DNA from: an uncultured Parabacteroides sp.
GTDB lineage: Bacteria; Bacteroidota; Bacteroidia; Bacteroidales; Tannerellaceae
NCBI GenBank assembly: GCA_947074335.1
Contig: CAMTPG010000200.1
Span: 1-5,209 of the forward strand
DNA: 5,209 nt
Reading direction: 5' to 3'
A program made the translations under genes and the position numbers. Below the pieces are notes generated by a model. It saw only the letters and a list, made by a program, of their open reading frames with translations, was not told the DNA's origin and did no database searches. Positions within the stretch are counted from its first letter, which is position 1; every line of letters starts with the position of its first letter. This document shows, piece after piece, positions 1 to 5,209 of the stretch.

Positions 1-410
1 GCACGCTGGTAATTTTCTTTAGCCAGCGTATAAGCGCTTTCAGCCAGTTTAAGATTAGCCCGTGCCGTTTTCAGATTTTGTTGCTGCAGTGCCAGATCGG
101 CCGTCATCTGCTCACGCCGGGCAATGGCTTCCTGCAAATCGGCTGCAATATTACTGCTGTCCAGTTCGGCCAGCAGCATACCGGCTTTCACCGTATCACC
201 TTCCCAGGCATAAATATTCGTCATCGGAGCCATTACGCGCGATGCAACCGTGATGCGGTAAGTATCCAGATTGGCATCATCGGTTGTAATATATTTCCGG
301 TAATTCCACCACCATAGAAAAGCCAGTACAACAGCAACAACTAAAATGATGATTAAAAGGATCATGTCCTTTTTGGATTTCTTTTTCGGAACAGGGGCTG
401 TAGTGTCCAT
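1..410 (-). CDS. HlyD/EmrA-family membrane fusion protein, N-terminal part (3' end beyond the left edge)
   Basis: This is the periplasmic adaptor of a tripartite efflux or secretion pump; the family links an inner-membrane transporter to a TolC-like outer-membrane channel. Reading leftward from the ATG at 410, 136 codons are open to the window edge. Residues 1-15 are a short lysine-rich cytoplasmic tail. Residues 16-35 are one hydrophobic membrane helix ending in three tryptophans. Residues 41-84 match the start of the HlyD barrel and lipoyl-like part, with a TTDDAN stretch near 42-47 and the EGDTVKAGMLLAELD stretch at 70-84. From about 87 an Ala/Leu/Gln/Glu-rich heptad-like region begins the alpha-helical hairpin. 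The rest of the hairpin, second lipoyl half and beta-barrel are outside. It is the first gene of a leftward unit, so a transporter and outer-membrane factor may follow. No clear Shine-Dalgarno precedes the ATG, as is common in Bacteroidota. Family call is firm; the substrate and pump class (MFS or ABC) cannot be told. Confidence 0.9.
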   Translation of the reverse strand, partial: MDTTAPVPKKKSKKDMILLIIILVVAVVLAFLWWWNYRKYITTDDANLDTYRITVASRVMAPMTNIYAWEGDTVKAGMLLAELDSSNIAADLQEAIARREQMTADLALQQQNLKTARANLKLAESAYTLAKENYQR

Positions 411-444
411 ATTATTTATTTGTGTTTTTATTCTAAGATTAAAA

Positions 445-453
445 CAAAATATA
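445..453 (-). promoter_or_regulatory. Possible -7 box for the leftward membrane fusion protein gene
   Basis: On the minus strand the bases read TATATTTTG, which resembles the Bacteroidota -7 consensus TAnnTTTG but with one extra spacer base. It lies 35 bases upstream of the ATG at 410, a sensible leader length. No TTTG-type -33 element is seen at the usual distance; instead the tandem repeat at 462-494 occupies that space. This is a weak, inferred call. Confidence 0.2.
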
Positions 454-461
454 TTGTTAAA

Positions 462-494
462 TGTTTATGAATCTTTCCTACTGTTTATGAATCT
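462..494. repeat. Tandem 13-bp direct repeat with 20-bp period (possible operator)
   Basis: TGTTTATGAATCT occurs at 462-474 and again, identically, at 482-494, separated by 7 bases. The start-to-start distance of 20 bp is close to two helical turns, so both copies face the same side of the DNA. On the minus strand the unit is AGATTCATAAACA, lying just upstream of the possible -7 box of the membrane fusion protein gene, where a repressor or activator would act. Efflux adaptor genes are often controlled by a dedicated regulator, but none is visible in this window. The repeat is directly seen; the operator role is inference. Confidence 0.55.
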
Positions 495-639
495 GTTATT
501 ATCTAAAATAAATGGATAATAAATAGCATCAATTTTATCAGAAACAAGTACTGAGAAACAGATTCAATAAAGCATAATCGGTATAGAATTTCTGCTGAAA
601 ATGAACTGCAATTTTGTCAGTAGTATTTTAACTATGAAA

Positions 640-724
640 AAACAGATAACTATGAAATTTCGGTTGCATGGCGATCAAATAAAATTCGATGGCCATGCAT
701 TTGAAATTTCATGGCCATCTGTTT
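640..724. repeat. Large imperfect inverted repeat / hairpin, 37-nt arms, 11-nt loop
   Basis: Arms are 640-676 and 688-724, with loop 677-687. Pairing the two arms base by base gives 30 Watson-Crick pairs and, in plus-strand RNA, 3 G-U pairs and 4 mismatches (648:716, 649:715, 664:700, 673:691). The outermost 8 pairs and an internal run of 10 pairs (652-661 with 703-712) are perfect. There is no following U-tract, and the hairpin lies between divergent genes, so it is unlikely to be an intrinsic terminator. It could be a folded RNA, a cruciform-forming DNA site, or the core of a decayed mobile element. Confidence 0.7.
688..719. repeat. Alternative 10-bp perfect hairpin overlapping the right arm of the large one
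   Basis: GATGGCCATG at 688-697 pairs perfectly with CATGGCCATC at 710-719 across a 12-base loop. The same bases form the right arm of the 640-724 hairpin, so the two structures exclude each other in RNA. Each arm also contains the self-palindrome ATGGCCAT. The pairing is directly seen; a switching function is speculation. Confidence 0.5.
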
Positions 725-867
725 GTAAAGCTGATTTTCGGAGAGAATTGAGTGATTTGAATTTTGCTGACAAAATGACAGATTATAGAGTTTTAATCTA
801 TCGTTTTTAATGCGAATCTGATTTTTGATAAAAGCAGTTTCTGATTCGACATTCTGACAGGAATATA

Positions 868-894
868 TCCGTTAGTTTGTAATATTTTAACGGA
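868..894. repeat. Short inverted repeat upstream of the DUF3667 promoter
   Basis: TCCGTTA at 868-874 and TAACGGA at 888-894 form perfect 7-bp arms around a 13-base spacer. The pair sits about 30 bp upstream of the TAATTTTG box at 922-929. It could be an operator half-site pair or a chance palindrome. Confidence 0.3.
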
Positions 895-910
895 AAAATG
901 TTTTATACTG

Positions 911-930
911 ACAAAATTTATTAATTTTGT
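911..930. repeat. 8-bp palindrome overlapping the promoter box
   Basis: ACAAAATT at 911-918 and AATTTTGT at 923-930 are perfect inverted copies around TATT. The right arm contains most of the -7 box, so a protein bound here would block the promoter. A shorter hairpin of the same flavour, ATTTTG-ctga-CAAAAT, lies at 761-776. Confidence 0.4.
922..929 (+). promoter_or_regulatory. Probable Bacteroidota -7 promoter box for the rightward genes
   Basis: TAATTTTG matches the Bacteroidota -7 consensus TAnnTTTG exactly. It is on the correct strand and places a transcript start at roughly 935-938, about 20 bases ahead of the ATG at 955. No clear TTTG or TTG -33 element is present 17-23 bases upstream, which lowers confidence. 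Confidence 0.4.
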
Positions 931-954
931 AGGCAGACGTATGAATTGTATAGC

Positions 955-2022
955 ATGATTAATTTGAAATCGCAAACTCTCGTAACCACTCTGAAAATAA
1001 ACTGGGAGGAAAAACGAAAACAGACACGCAATTTTATTGAAATTAAACGATTGAGGCGTATTCGGAAACTGCAAACTCCGCAATATGCCGATTGTATGAA
1101 TTGCGGCGAAACTTTACAAGGTATGTATTGCCATAAATGCGGGCAGTATGCACTCGATGTAAAGCAAAATGTATTCAGTTATATCCGGAATTTTGTTGAG
1201 AATGTATATCAGTTAGACGGAAAAATTGTGCAGACACTCCGTTATCTGATCACCAAACCGGGCTTTTTATCCGACGAGTTCGTGAAGGGCCGCATCAATT
1301 CGTATGTACATCCGATGCGTCTTTATCTGTTTATGAGTATGCTTTTCTTCAGTTTTGTACTTTTGATTTTTTCGAATATCAATGTATATGATAAAATAAA
1401 GGCCGATGAGGAAACCATGAACACGGTTTTTAATTCGATTAAAGCTGAACACACAACTGATATGGCGGATAAGTCCGTAGAGAATCTGCTGCAGCATGCA
1501 GAGCCGGTGCAAAACGGTGTAAACTCTTTCCTGGATTCGTTTGGTAAAGAGGAGGATGCCCTGCGTAATAAACGCATGATGAATGTGGTATATCGGGAAG
1601 TGCTGGCGCGACTCACCAAATATACGCCCTTTATCCTGCTGTTTCTGATTCCTTTTTATGCCTTGATTTTATATTGCGGATATCGTCGTACGCGATCTTA
1701 TTATATGCATCATCTGGTTTTCTCTTTTCATCAGCATGCCTTCTTTCTGTTGTTTATCAGTCTGGATGTGCTTTTGCTTTATTTCCTGGATATACAAAAT
1801 CCCGACCTTTTGTATGGCATACTGCTGTTTTCGGCAGCTCTGTTTTTAGTACATCATCTGGTTGCCACACACTGTTTTTACCGGAAAAGCTGGCTCGAAA
1901 CCATCTTTCGCAGCTGCCTCAATCTTTCGGTATATGCCGCATTATTGTTTATAGTTGCCGTAATTGCCGGTATTTTTATCGGCGTATCTATTTATAAAGA
2001 GGTTACATCCGGATTATTATAA
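955..2022 (+). CDS. DUF3667 zinc-ribbon integral membrane protein, function unknown
   Basis: The protein is 355 residues from the ATG at 955. The same frame extends upstream to a TTG at 946, but the ATG is preferred and sits just downstream of the promoter box. After a basic N-terminal segment comes a zinc-ribbon CxxC-x8-CxxC, with cysteines at 47, 50, 59 and 62 followed by GQ. Then comes the family's conserved block at about 102-134 (KPGFLSDEFVKGRINSYVHP leading into LYLFMSMLFF). That block opens a membrane helix at about 121-141. A polar loop of about 85 residues follows, then further hydrophobic helices near 226-241, 253-279, 286-306 and 323-347, giving about five. This matches DUF3667, to my knowledge largely Bacteroidota proteins without an assigned function; the ribbon is presumably cytoplasmic. 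A later ATG at 1096 would remove Cys47, so it is unlikely. The peptidase gene begins 51 bases downstream. Family call is good; the role is unknown. Confidence 0.85.
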   Translation: MINLKSQTLVTTLKINWEEKRKQTRNFIEIKRLRRIRKLQTPQYADCMNCGETLQGMYCHKCGQYALDVKQNVFSYIRNFVENVYQLDGKIVQTLRYLITKPGFLSDEFVKGRINSYVHPMRLYLFMSMLFFSFVLLIFSNINVYDKIKADEETMNTVFNSIKAEHTTDMADKSVENLLQHAEPVQNGVNSFLDSFGKEEDALRNKRMMNVVYREVLARLTKYTPFILLFLIPFYALILYCGYRRTRSYYMHHLVFSFHQHAFFLLFISLDVLLLYFLDIQNPDLLYGILLFSAALFLVHHLVATHCFYRKSWLETIFRSCLNLSVYAALLFIVAVIAGIFIGVSIYKEVTSGLL

Positions 2023-2048
2023 CAGAACTCCTTATATATAAATTATTG

Positions 2049-2057
2049 TAAAATTTG
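2049..2057 (+). promoter_or_regulatory. Weak -7-like box ahead of the peptidase gene
   Basis: TAAAATTTG in the 51-base gap before the ATG at 2074 resembles TAnnTTTG with one extra spacer base. No -33 element accompanies it and no terminator hairpin follows the DUF3667 stop, so the peptidases may share the upstream transcript, have their own start, or both. Confidence 0.2.
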
Positions 2058-2073
2058 ATAAAGCTAAAAAGTT

Positions 2074-4212
2074 ATGAAAAATGTTGCTTTAGGTTGTTTG
2101 TTGGTTTTATTAGGCGCTTGCAGCAAACTTGCCACACCGCCGACAGCCAAAATGATTCCGCACGAAACGGAAGAGTTTGGAACTAAACGCGTGGATAATT
2201 ACCACTGGATGCGTTTATCGGACGAACAAAAGAACAGTGAAACTCCGGATGCGCAGACTCAGGATGTTGTGGCTTATCTGAATGAAGAGAATAAATTTGC
2301 CGGTCAGTATCTGGATCCGCATCAGAAATTGCAGGATTCGCTGTACGACGAGATGGTGGCACGCATCGCACAGGATGATGAATCTGTGCCCTATAATGCC
2401 AACGGATACGAATACACAACGAAATTTGAGGCCGGAAAAGATTATCCGATGTATTACCGCAAAGCCCTGGCCGAAGCTGCCGAAGCCGAATTGCTGCTGG
2501 ATGTAAATGCATTGGCCGAAGGTCAGAATTATTGCGGAGTAGGCGCTATTTCCGTATCACCCGACAATAAAAAACTGGCTTACGGTACCGATTATGTGAG
2601 TCGTAGGATTTATAATGTCTATTTTAAAAACCTCGAAACCGGCGAGCAAATTGCCGATTCACTGATCGGAACAGCCGGACCTGTTGCCTGGGCCGGCGAT
2701 AATGAGCATATTTATTACCTGATGAAAGATCCGCAGACGCTGCGTAATGATAAAATCTACCGGCATAAACTGGGTGCTCCGCAAAGCGAAGATAAACTGA
2801 TGTATCATGAAAAAGATGAAACATTCAATCTCGGTCTGGGTAAAACATCCGATCAGAAATACATTGTAGCGGGAGCCATGCAAACACTCTCTTCCGAATT
2901 TCATTACATTCCGACCGACGATGTAACCGGCGAATTTATCGTTTTTGCGCCGCGCGAAGCCGATCACGAATATGAAATTGACCATATGAATGGCACATTC
3001 TATGTAAAAACCAACCGCGACGGTGCACAGAATTATAAACTGATGACCGCTAAAGCCGGCAATACAACACCCGATAAATGGAAAACCTTAATTCCGGCAC
3101 GCAAAGATGCCATGATCGAAGGCATTGCCCTGTTTAACGACTATCTGGTGGTTAATGAGCGTGTAGACGGTTTATTGTCGTTGCGCGTGATCAATGAGAA
3201 AGATAAAAAAGATTATTACATCTCATTTCCCGATTCAAGTTATACCGCTTATATCGGTGTAAACCGTGAACCGGATACGGATGTGCTTCGTTACAATTAT
3301 ACCTCAATGCTGACGCCTTCGTCGGTAATTGATTTCAACATGAAAACCGGCGAATCGGATGTGAAAAAAGTAACTGATGTGCCGGGATACAATCGCGATG
3401 ATTACGAATCGGAACGTATCTGGGCAACCGTAACCGATGGTACACTGGTTCCGATAGACGTAATCTATAAAAAAGGATTCGAGAAAAACGGAGAAGCTCC
3501 GTTCCTGCTTTATGCTTACGGATCGTATGGTAATTCGATGGATCCCGGATTCAGCAGCTCTATATTTTCATTGCTGGATCGCGGTTATGGCTATGGATTG
3601 GCACATATTCGCGGCGGATCAGAAATGGGCCGACAGTGGTATGAAGACGGTAAGTTGCTGAATAAAATGAATACCTTCACCGATTTCAATGATTGTGCGC
3701 AATACCTGATTGATGAAGATTATACTAACTCAGACAATCTGTTTGCCAAAGGCGGAAGTGCCGGCGGTTTGCTGATGGGTGCCTGTATCAATCTGCAACC
3801 CGAACTGTATAAAGGTGTTATTGCCAATGTGCCGTTTGTGGATGTGGTTTCTACCATGCTCGACGAAACCATTCCGCTCACCACTTTCGAATGGGATGAG
3901 TGGGGCGATCCGCGCAAAGAAGAATACTATAATTATATGCTTTCGTACTCGCCTTACGATAATGTGGAAGCCAAAGATTATCCGAATATGCTGGTTACCA
4001 CAGGCTATTGGGATTCGCAGGTTCAATACTGGGAGCCGGCAAAATGGGTGGCTAAATTGCGTGAGCATAAAACCGACGATAACCTGTTGCTTTTCAAATG
4101 CGATATGGAATCGGGTCACGGTGGCGCTTCAGGTCGTTTCAACCGGTTGAAACAAACAGCCATGGAATTTGCTTTCATTATCAGTCTGACAGAACCCAAT
4201 AGTGAATCATAA
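2074..4212 (+). CDS. ptrB: Oligopeptidase B-type serine peptidase (S9A), predicted lipoprotein
   Basis: A prolyl-oligopeptidase-family enzyme that cuts short peptides after Arg or Lys. The 712 residues start with a type II signal peptide: a hydrophobic stretch, then LLGAC with lipidated Cys16. An N-terminal helical part and beta-propeller follow, to about residue 440, then the alpha/beta-hydrolase domain. The catalytic triad is Ser562 in GGSAGG, Asp647 in WDSQVQYWEPAKW and His682 in SGHGGASGRF. All three lie 30 residues beyond the E. coli oligopeptidase B positions as I recall them (532, 617, 652), so the core is intact and collinear. Glu606 and Asp608 in TTFEWDEWGD align with the two acidic residues that set specificity for basic P1 side chains, which separates it from prolyl endopeptidase. 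The E. coli enzyme is cytosolic; this one should be anchored in the envelope. Cys16 is followed by SKLATPP, without an obvious acidic surface-export signal, so periplasmic facing is possible. The stop is 13 bases before the next gene. Confidence 0.95.
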   Translation: MKNVALGCLLVLLGACSKLATPPTAKMIPHETEEFGTKRVDNYHWMRLSDEQKNSETPDAQTQDVVAYLNEENKFAGQYLDPHQKLQDSLYDEMVARIAQDDESVPYNANGYEYTTKFEAGKDYPMYYRKALAEAAEAELLLDVNALAEGQNYCGVGAISVSPDNKKLAYGTDYVSRRIYNVYFKNLETGEQIADSLIGTAGPVAWAGDNEHIYYLMKDPQTLRNDKIYRHKLGAPQSEDKLMYHEKDETFNLGLGKTSDQKYIVAGAMQTLSSEFHYIPTDDVTGEFIVFAPREADHEYEIDHMNGTFYVKTNRDGAQNYKLMTAKAGNTTPDKWKTLIPARKDAMIEGIALFNDYLVVNERVDGLLSLRVINEKDKKDYYISFPDSSYTAYIGVNREPDTDVLRYNYTSMLTPSSVIDFNMKTGESDVKKVTDVPGYNRDDYESERIWATVTDGTLVPIDVIYKKGFEKNGEAPFLLYAYGSYGNSMDPGFSSSIFSLLDRGYGYGLAHIRGGSEMGRQWYEDGKLLNKMNTFTDFNDCAQYLIDEDYTNSDNLFAKGGSAGGLLMGACINLQPELYKGVIANVPFVDVVSTMLDETIPLTTFEWDEWGDPRKEEYYNYMLSYSPYDNVEAKDYPNMLVTTGYWDSQVQYWEPAKWVAKLREHKTDDNLLLFKCDMESGHGGASGRFNRLKQTAMEFAFIISLTEPNSES

Positions 4213-4225
4213 CCCCTTGCAAAGC

Positions 4226-5209
4226 ATGAAAAACAAATTTCATTATCTGGTTTGGTGTATGGGCTTGTTGTGCGGACAGCTGTTTGCACAGCCCAAGCCC
4301 CAAACCTTCAAAGAGGATTTATCCTATTTTATGCCCGATTACTGGCAATACACGTTGAATCCGGCAGTGCCCACGCCCGCTTCGGAGCTGGGATTCGAAG
4401 TAGGGCAACAACATGTAAACTGGGAGCAGACCGTGGCCTATATGCAAAAACTGGCTGCTGTTTCGCCGCGTATCTCCATACAGGAATATGGCCGCACGCA
4501 CGAAAACCGGCCGTTGATCTGTGTAGTAATCACTTCTGAAAAAAATCAGGAAAACCTCGAAACACTGCGCAAAGCACATCAGCAACTGGCCGATCCTGCT
4601 GCTAATCCGGATCTGAACACGCTTCCGGCTGTGGTGAGTGTGATGAATTCCATTCATGGTAACGAAGCTTCGGGCGTAAACAGTTCGCTGCCATTTGCCT
4701 ATTTTTTTGCAGCAGCCGAAGGCAAAGAGGTGCAGGATGTGCTGGATAATACCATTATTACACTGATTCCAGGACAAAATCCCGACGGGATTACCCGTTT
4801 CTCCACCTGGGTGAATGCCAATCGCAGTCTGTATAATGTAACCGATCCGCAGAGCCGCGAATTTAGCGAACCCTGGCCGGGCGGGCGAAGCAATCATTAC
4901 TGGCACGATATGAATCGCGACTGGGTAAATGCCACGCAGCCGGAGATGAAGGCTTTGCTGGATATATATCACGACTGGATGCCGAATATCGTGAATGATC
5001 ATCATGAGATGGGAACCAATTCAACTTTCTTTCTCGAACCGGCTGATGCCGTTGGGTATTATCCCTTTATACCCGAAGATAATAAACAGCTGACGGCACG
5101 TGTTACGGCTCACAGCATGCAGGGACTCGACCGGAAAGGTTCGCTTTATCTGTCGAAAGATATGTTCGACAGTTATTCGCTCGGTACCGGCGATGTGTAC
5201 GGCGATGCG
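4226..5209 (+). CDS. M14-family zinc carboxypeptidase-like protein, exported (3' end beyond the right edge)
   Basis: From the ATG at 4226 the frame stays open for 328 codons to the window edge. A signal peptide occupies residues 1-21, with a hydrophobic core and likely cleavage after LFA, before Gln22. The M14 signature follows: H144-GN-E147 in NSIHGNEASG supplies two zinc ligands, NPDG lies near 190, and N230-R231 in DMNRDW fits the substrate-carboxylate binding pair. His260 in DHHEMGTNSTFF is the likely third zinc ligand. The catalytic glutamate of the family normally lies further on and is probably outside. The His-to-His spacing is shorter between NR and the third ligand than in pancreatic carboxypeptidase A, as I recall from other Bacteroidota M14 proteins. 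The 13-base gap to the oligopeptidase B gene implies one transcript and a shared role in extracytoplasmic peptide breakdown. Exact specificity (carboxypeptidase or another M14 activity) cannot be decided. Confidence 0.9.
   Translation, partial: MKNKFHYLVWCMGLLCGQLFAQPKPQTFKEDLSYFMPDYWQYTLNPAVPTPASELGFEVGQQHVNWEQTVAYMQKLAAVSPRISIQEYGRTHENRPLICVVITSEKNQENLETLRKAHQQLADPAANPDLNTLPAVVSVMNSIHGNEASGVNSSLPFAYFFAAAEGKEVQDVLDNTIITLIPGQNPDGITRFSTWVNANRSLYNVTDPQSREFSEPWPGGRSNHYWHDMNRDWVNATQPEMKALLDIYHDWMPNIVNDHHEMGTNSTFFLEPADAVGYYPFIPEDNKQLTARVTAHSMQGLDRKGSLYLSKDMFDSYSLGTGDVYGDA

Larger units (their letters stand above)
610..918. repeat. Segment bounded by a 13-bp perfect inverted repeat
   Basis: AATTTTGTCAGTA at 610-622 is matched exactly in reverse complement by TACTGACAAAATT at 906-918. 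A related CTGACAAAAT lies inside at 767-776. The enclosed segment of about 309 bp contains the large hairpin at 640-724 and no convincing gene. This layout resembles a small non-autonomous element (MITE-like), but no target-site duplication is visible beside the repeats, and the sequence is AT-rich, so coincidence or paired regulator sites remain possible. Confidence 0.3.
411..954. other. Divergent, AT-rich, structured intergenic region
   Basis: This 544-base gap separates the leftward membrane fusion protein from the rightward DUF3667 gene, so it should carry promoters for both and needs no terminator. I see no convincing protein gene in it. A 69-codon frame at 601-810 is open, but it runs through a large hairpin and shows no recognisable domain. 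The gap contains a tandem 13-bp repeat (462-494), a 10-bp inverted pair TGAATCTGTT / AACAGATTCA (488-497 and 557-566) and an 85-nt imperfect hairpin (640-724). It also has a small IR TCCGTTA / TAACGGA (868-874 and 888-894), a 13-bp perfect inverted pair (610-622 and 906-918), and a promoter-like box at 922-929. Both genes begin in visibly more GC-rich sequence. Confidence 0.75.

Noticed and set aside
601..810. A 69-codon plus-strand open frame in the intergenic region.
   Set aside because: It runs through the whole 640-724 hairpin, has no recognisable domain, lacks a ribosome binding site and lies in AT-rich intergenic DNA. The predicted peptide mostly reflects the two arms of the inverted repeat. 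A small real protein cannot be excluded, but nothing supports it.
946..954. TTG at 946 as the start of the DUF3667 protein.
   Set aside because: An ATG follows three codons later at 955 in the same frame, and TTG starts are less common; there is no ribosome binding site favouring 946.
793..1083. A 96-codon minus-strand open frame across the DUF3667 start.
   Set aside because: It overlaps the promoter box and the N-terminus of the DUF3667 gene, with no family resemblance.
2023..2073. A terminator between the DUF3667 gene and the peptidase gene.
   Set aside because: Only the AT palindrome TTATATATAA (2032-2041) is present, without a GC-rich stem or U-tract.
3730..4119. A 129-codon minus-strand frame opposite the oligopeptidase B catalytic domain.
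   Set aside because: It is antisense to the conserved triad region and has no recognisable domain.
4319..5005. A 228-codon minus-strand open frame opposite the M14 gene.
   Set aside because: The plus strand here carries a signal peptide, HxxE, NPDG, NR and HHEMG motifs in one frame, so the antisense frame is a shadow of codon bias.
1..5209. A defence island, CRISPR array, toxin-antitoxin pair, phage or retron element.
   Set aside because: No such repeats, nuclease, reverse transcriptase, integrase or transposase motifs are seen; all four genes belong to transport, membrane or peptidase families.

Overview
The window looks like a stretch of a Bacteroidota chromosome. Four things point that way: a DUF3667 membrane protein (a family I know mainly from that phylum), a perfect TAnnTTTG -7 box, AT-rich intergenic DNA with no clear Shine-Dalgarno sites, and exported S9 and M14 peptidases side by side. 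It holds four protein-coding genes, two of them cut by the window edges. I see no RNA gene, CRISPR array, transposase or phage gene.

Left edge, minus strand (1-410): the N-terminal 136 residues of an HlyD/EmrA-type membrane fusion protein, the periplasmic adaptor of a multidrug or type I exporter. It reads off the left edge, so any pump partners lie outside. Between it and the next gene is a 544-base divergent intergenic region (411-954) with unusual structure. It has a 13-bp direct repeat at 20-bp spacing just upstream of the adaptor gene, and an imperfect 85-nt hairpin with 37-nt arms. It also has a 13-bp perfect inverted repeat about 300 bp apart enclosing that hairpin, and a promoter-like box in front of the rightward genes. 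This is the part of the window least explained by ordinary annotation.

Rightward block, plus strand (955-5209): a DUF3667 zinc-ribbon membrane protein of unknown function, then after 51 bases an oligopeptidase B-type serine peptidase with a lipoprotein signal peptide. After only 13 more bases comes an M14 zinc carboxypeptidase-like protein with a signal peptide, which runs off the right edge. The two peptidases are very probably co-transcribed. Together they could trim peptides in the periplasm or at the cell surface: the first cleaves after basic residues inside short peptides, and the second is a metallopeptidase of the carboxypeptidase fold. Whether the DUF3667 gene belongs to the same transcript is open.

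I found no convincing undescribed multi-gene system. The best leads are the structured divergent intergenic region and the exported form of a normally cytosolic peptidase family.
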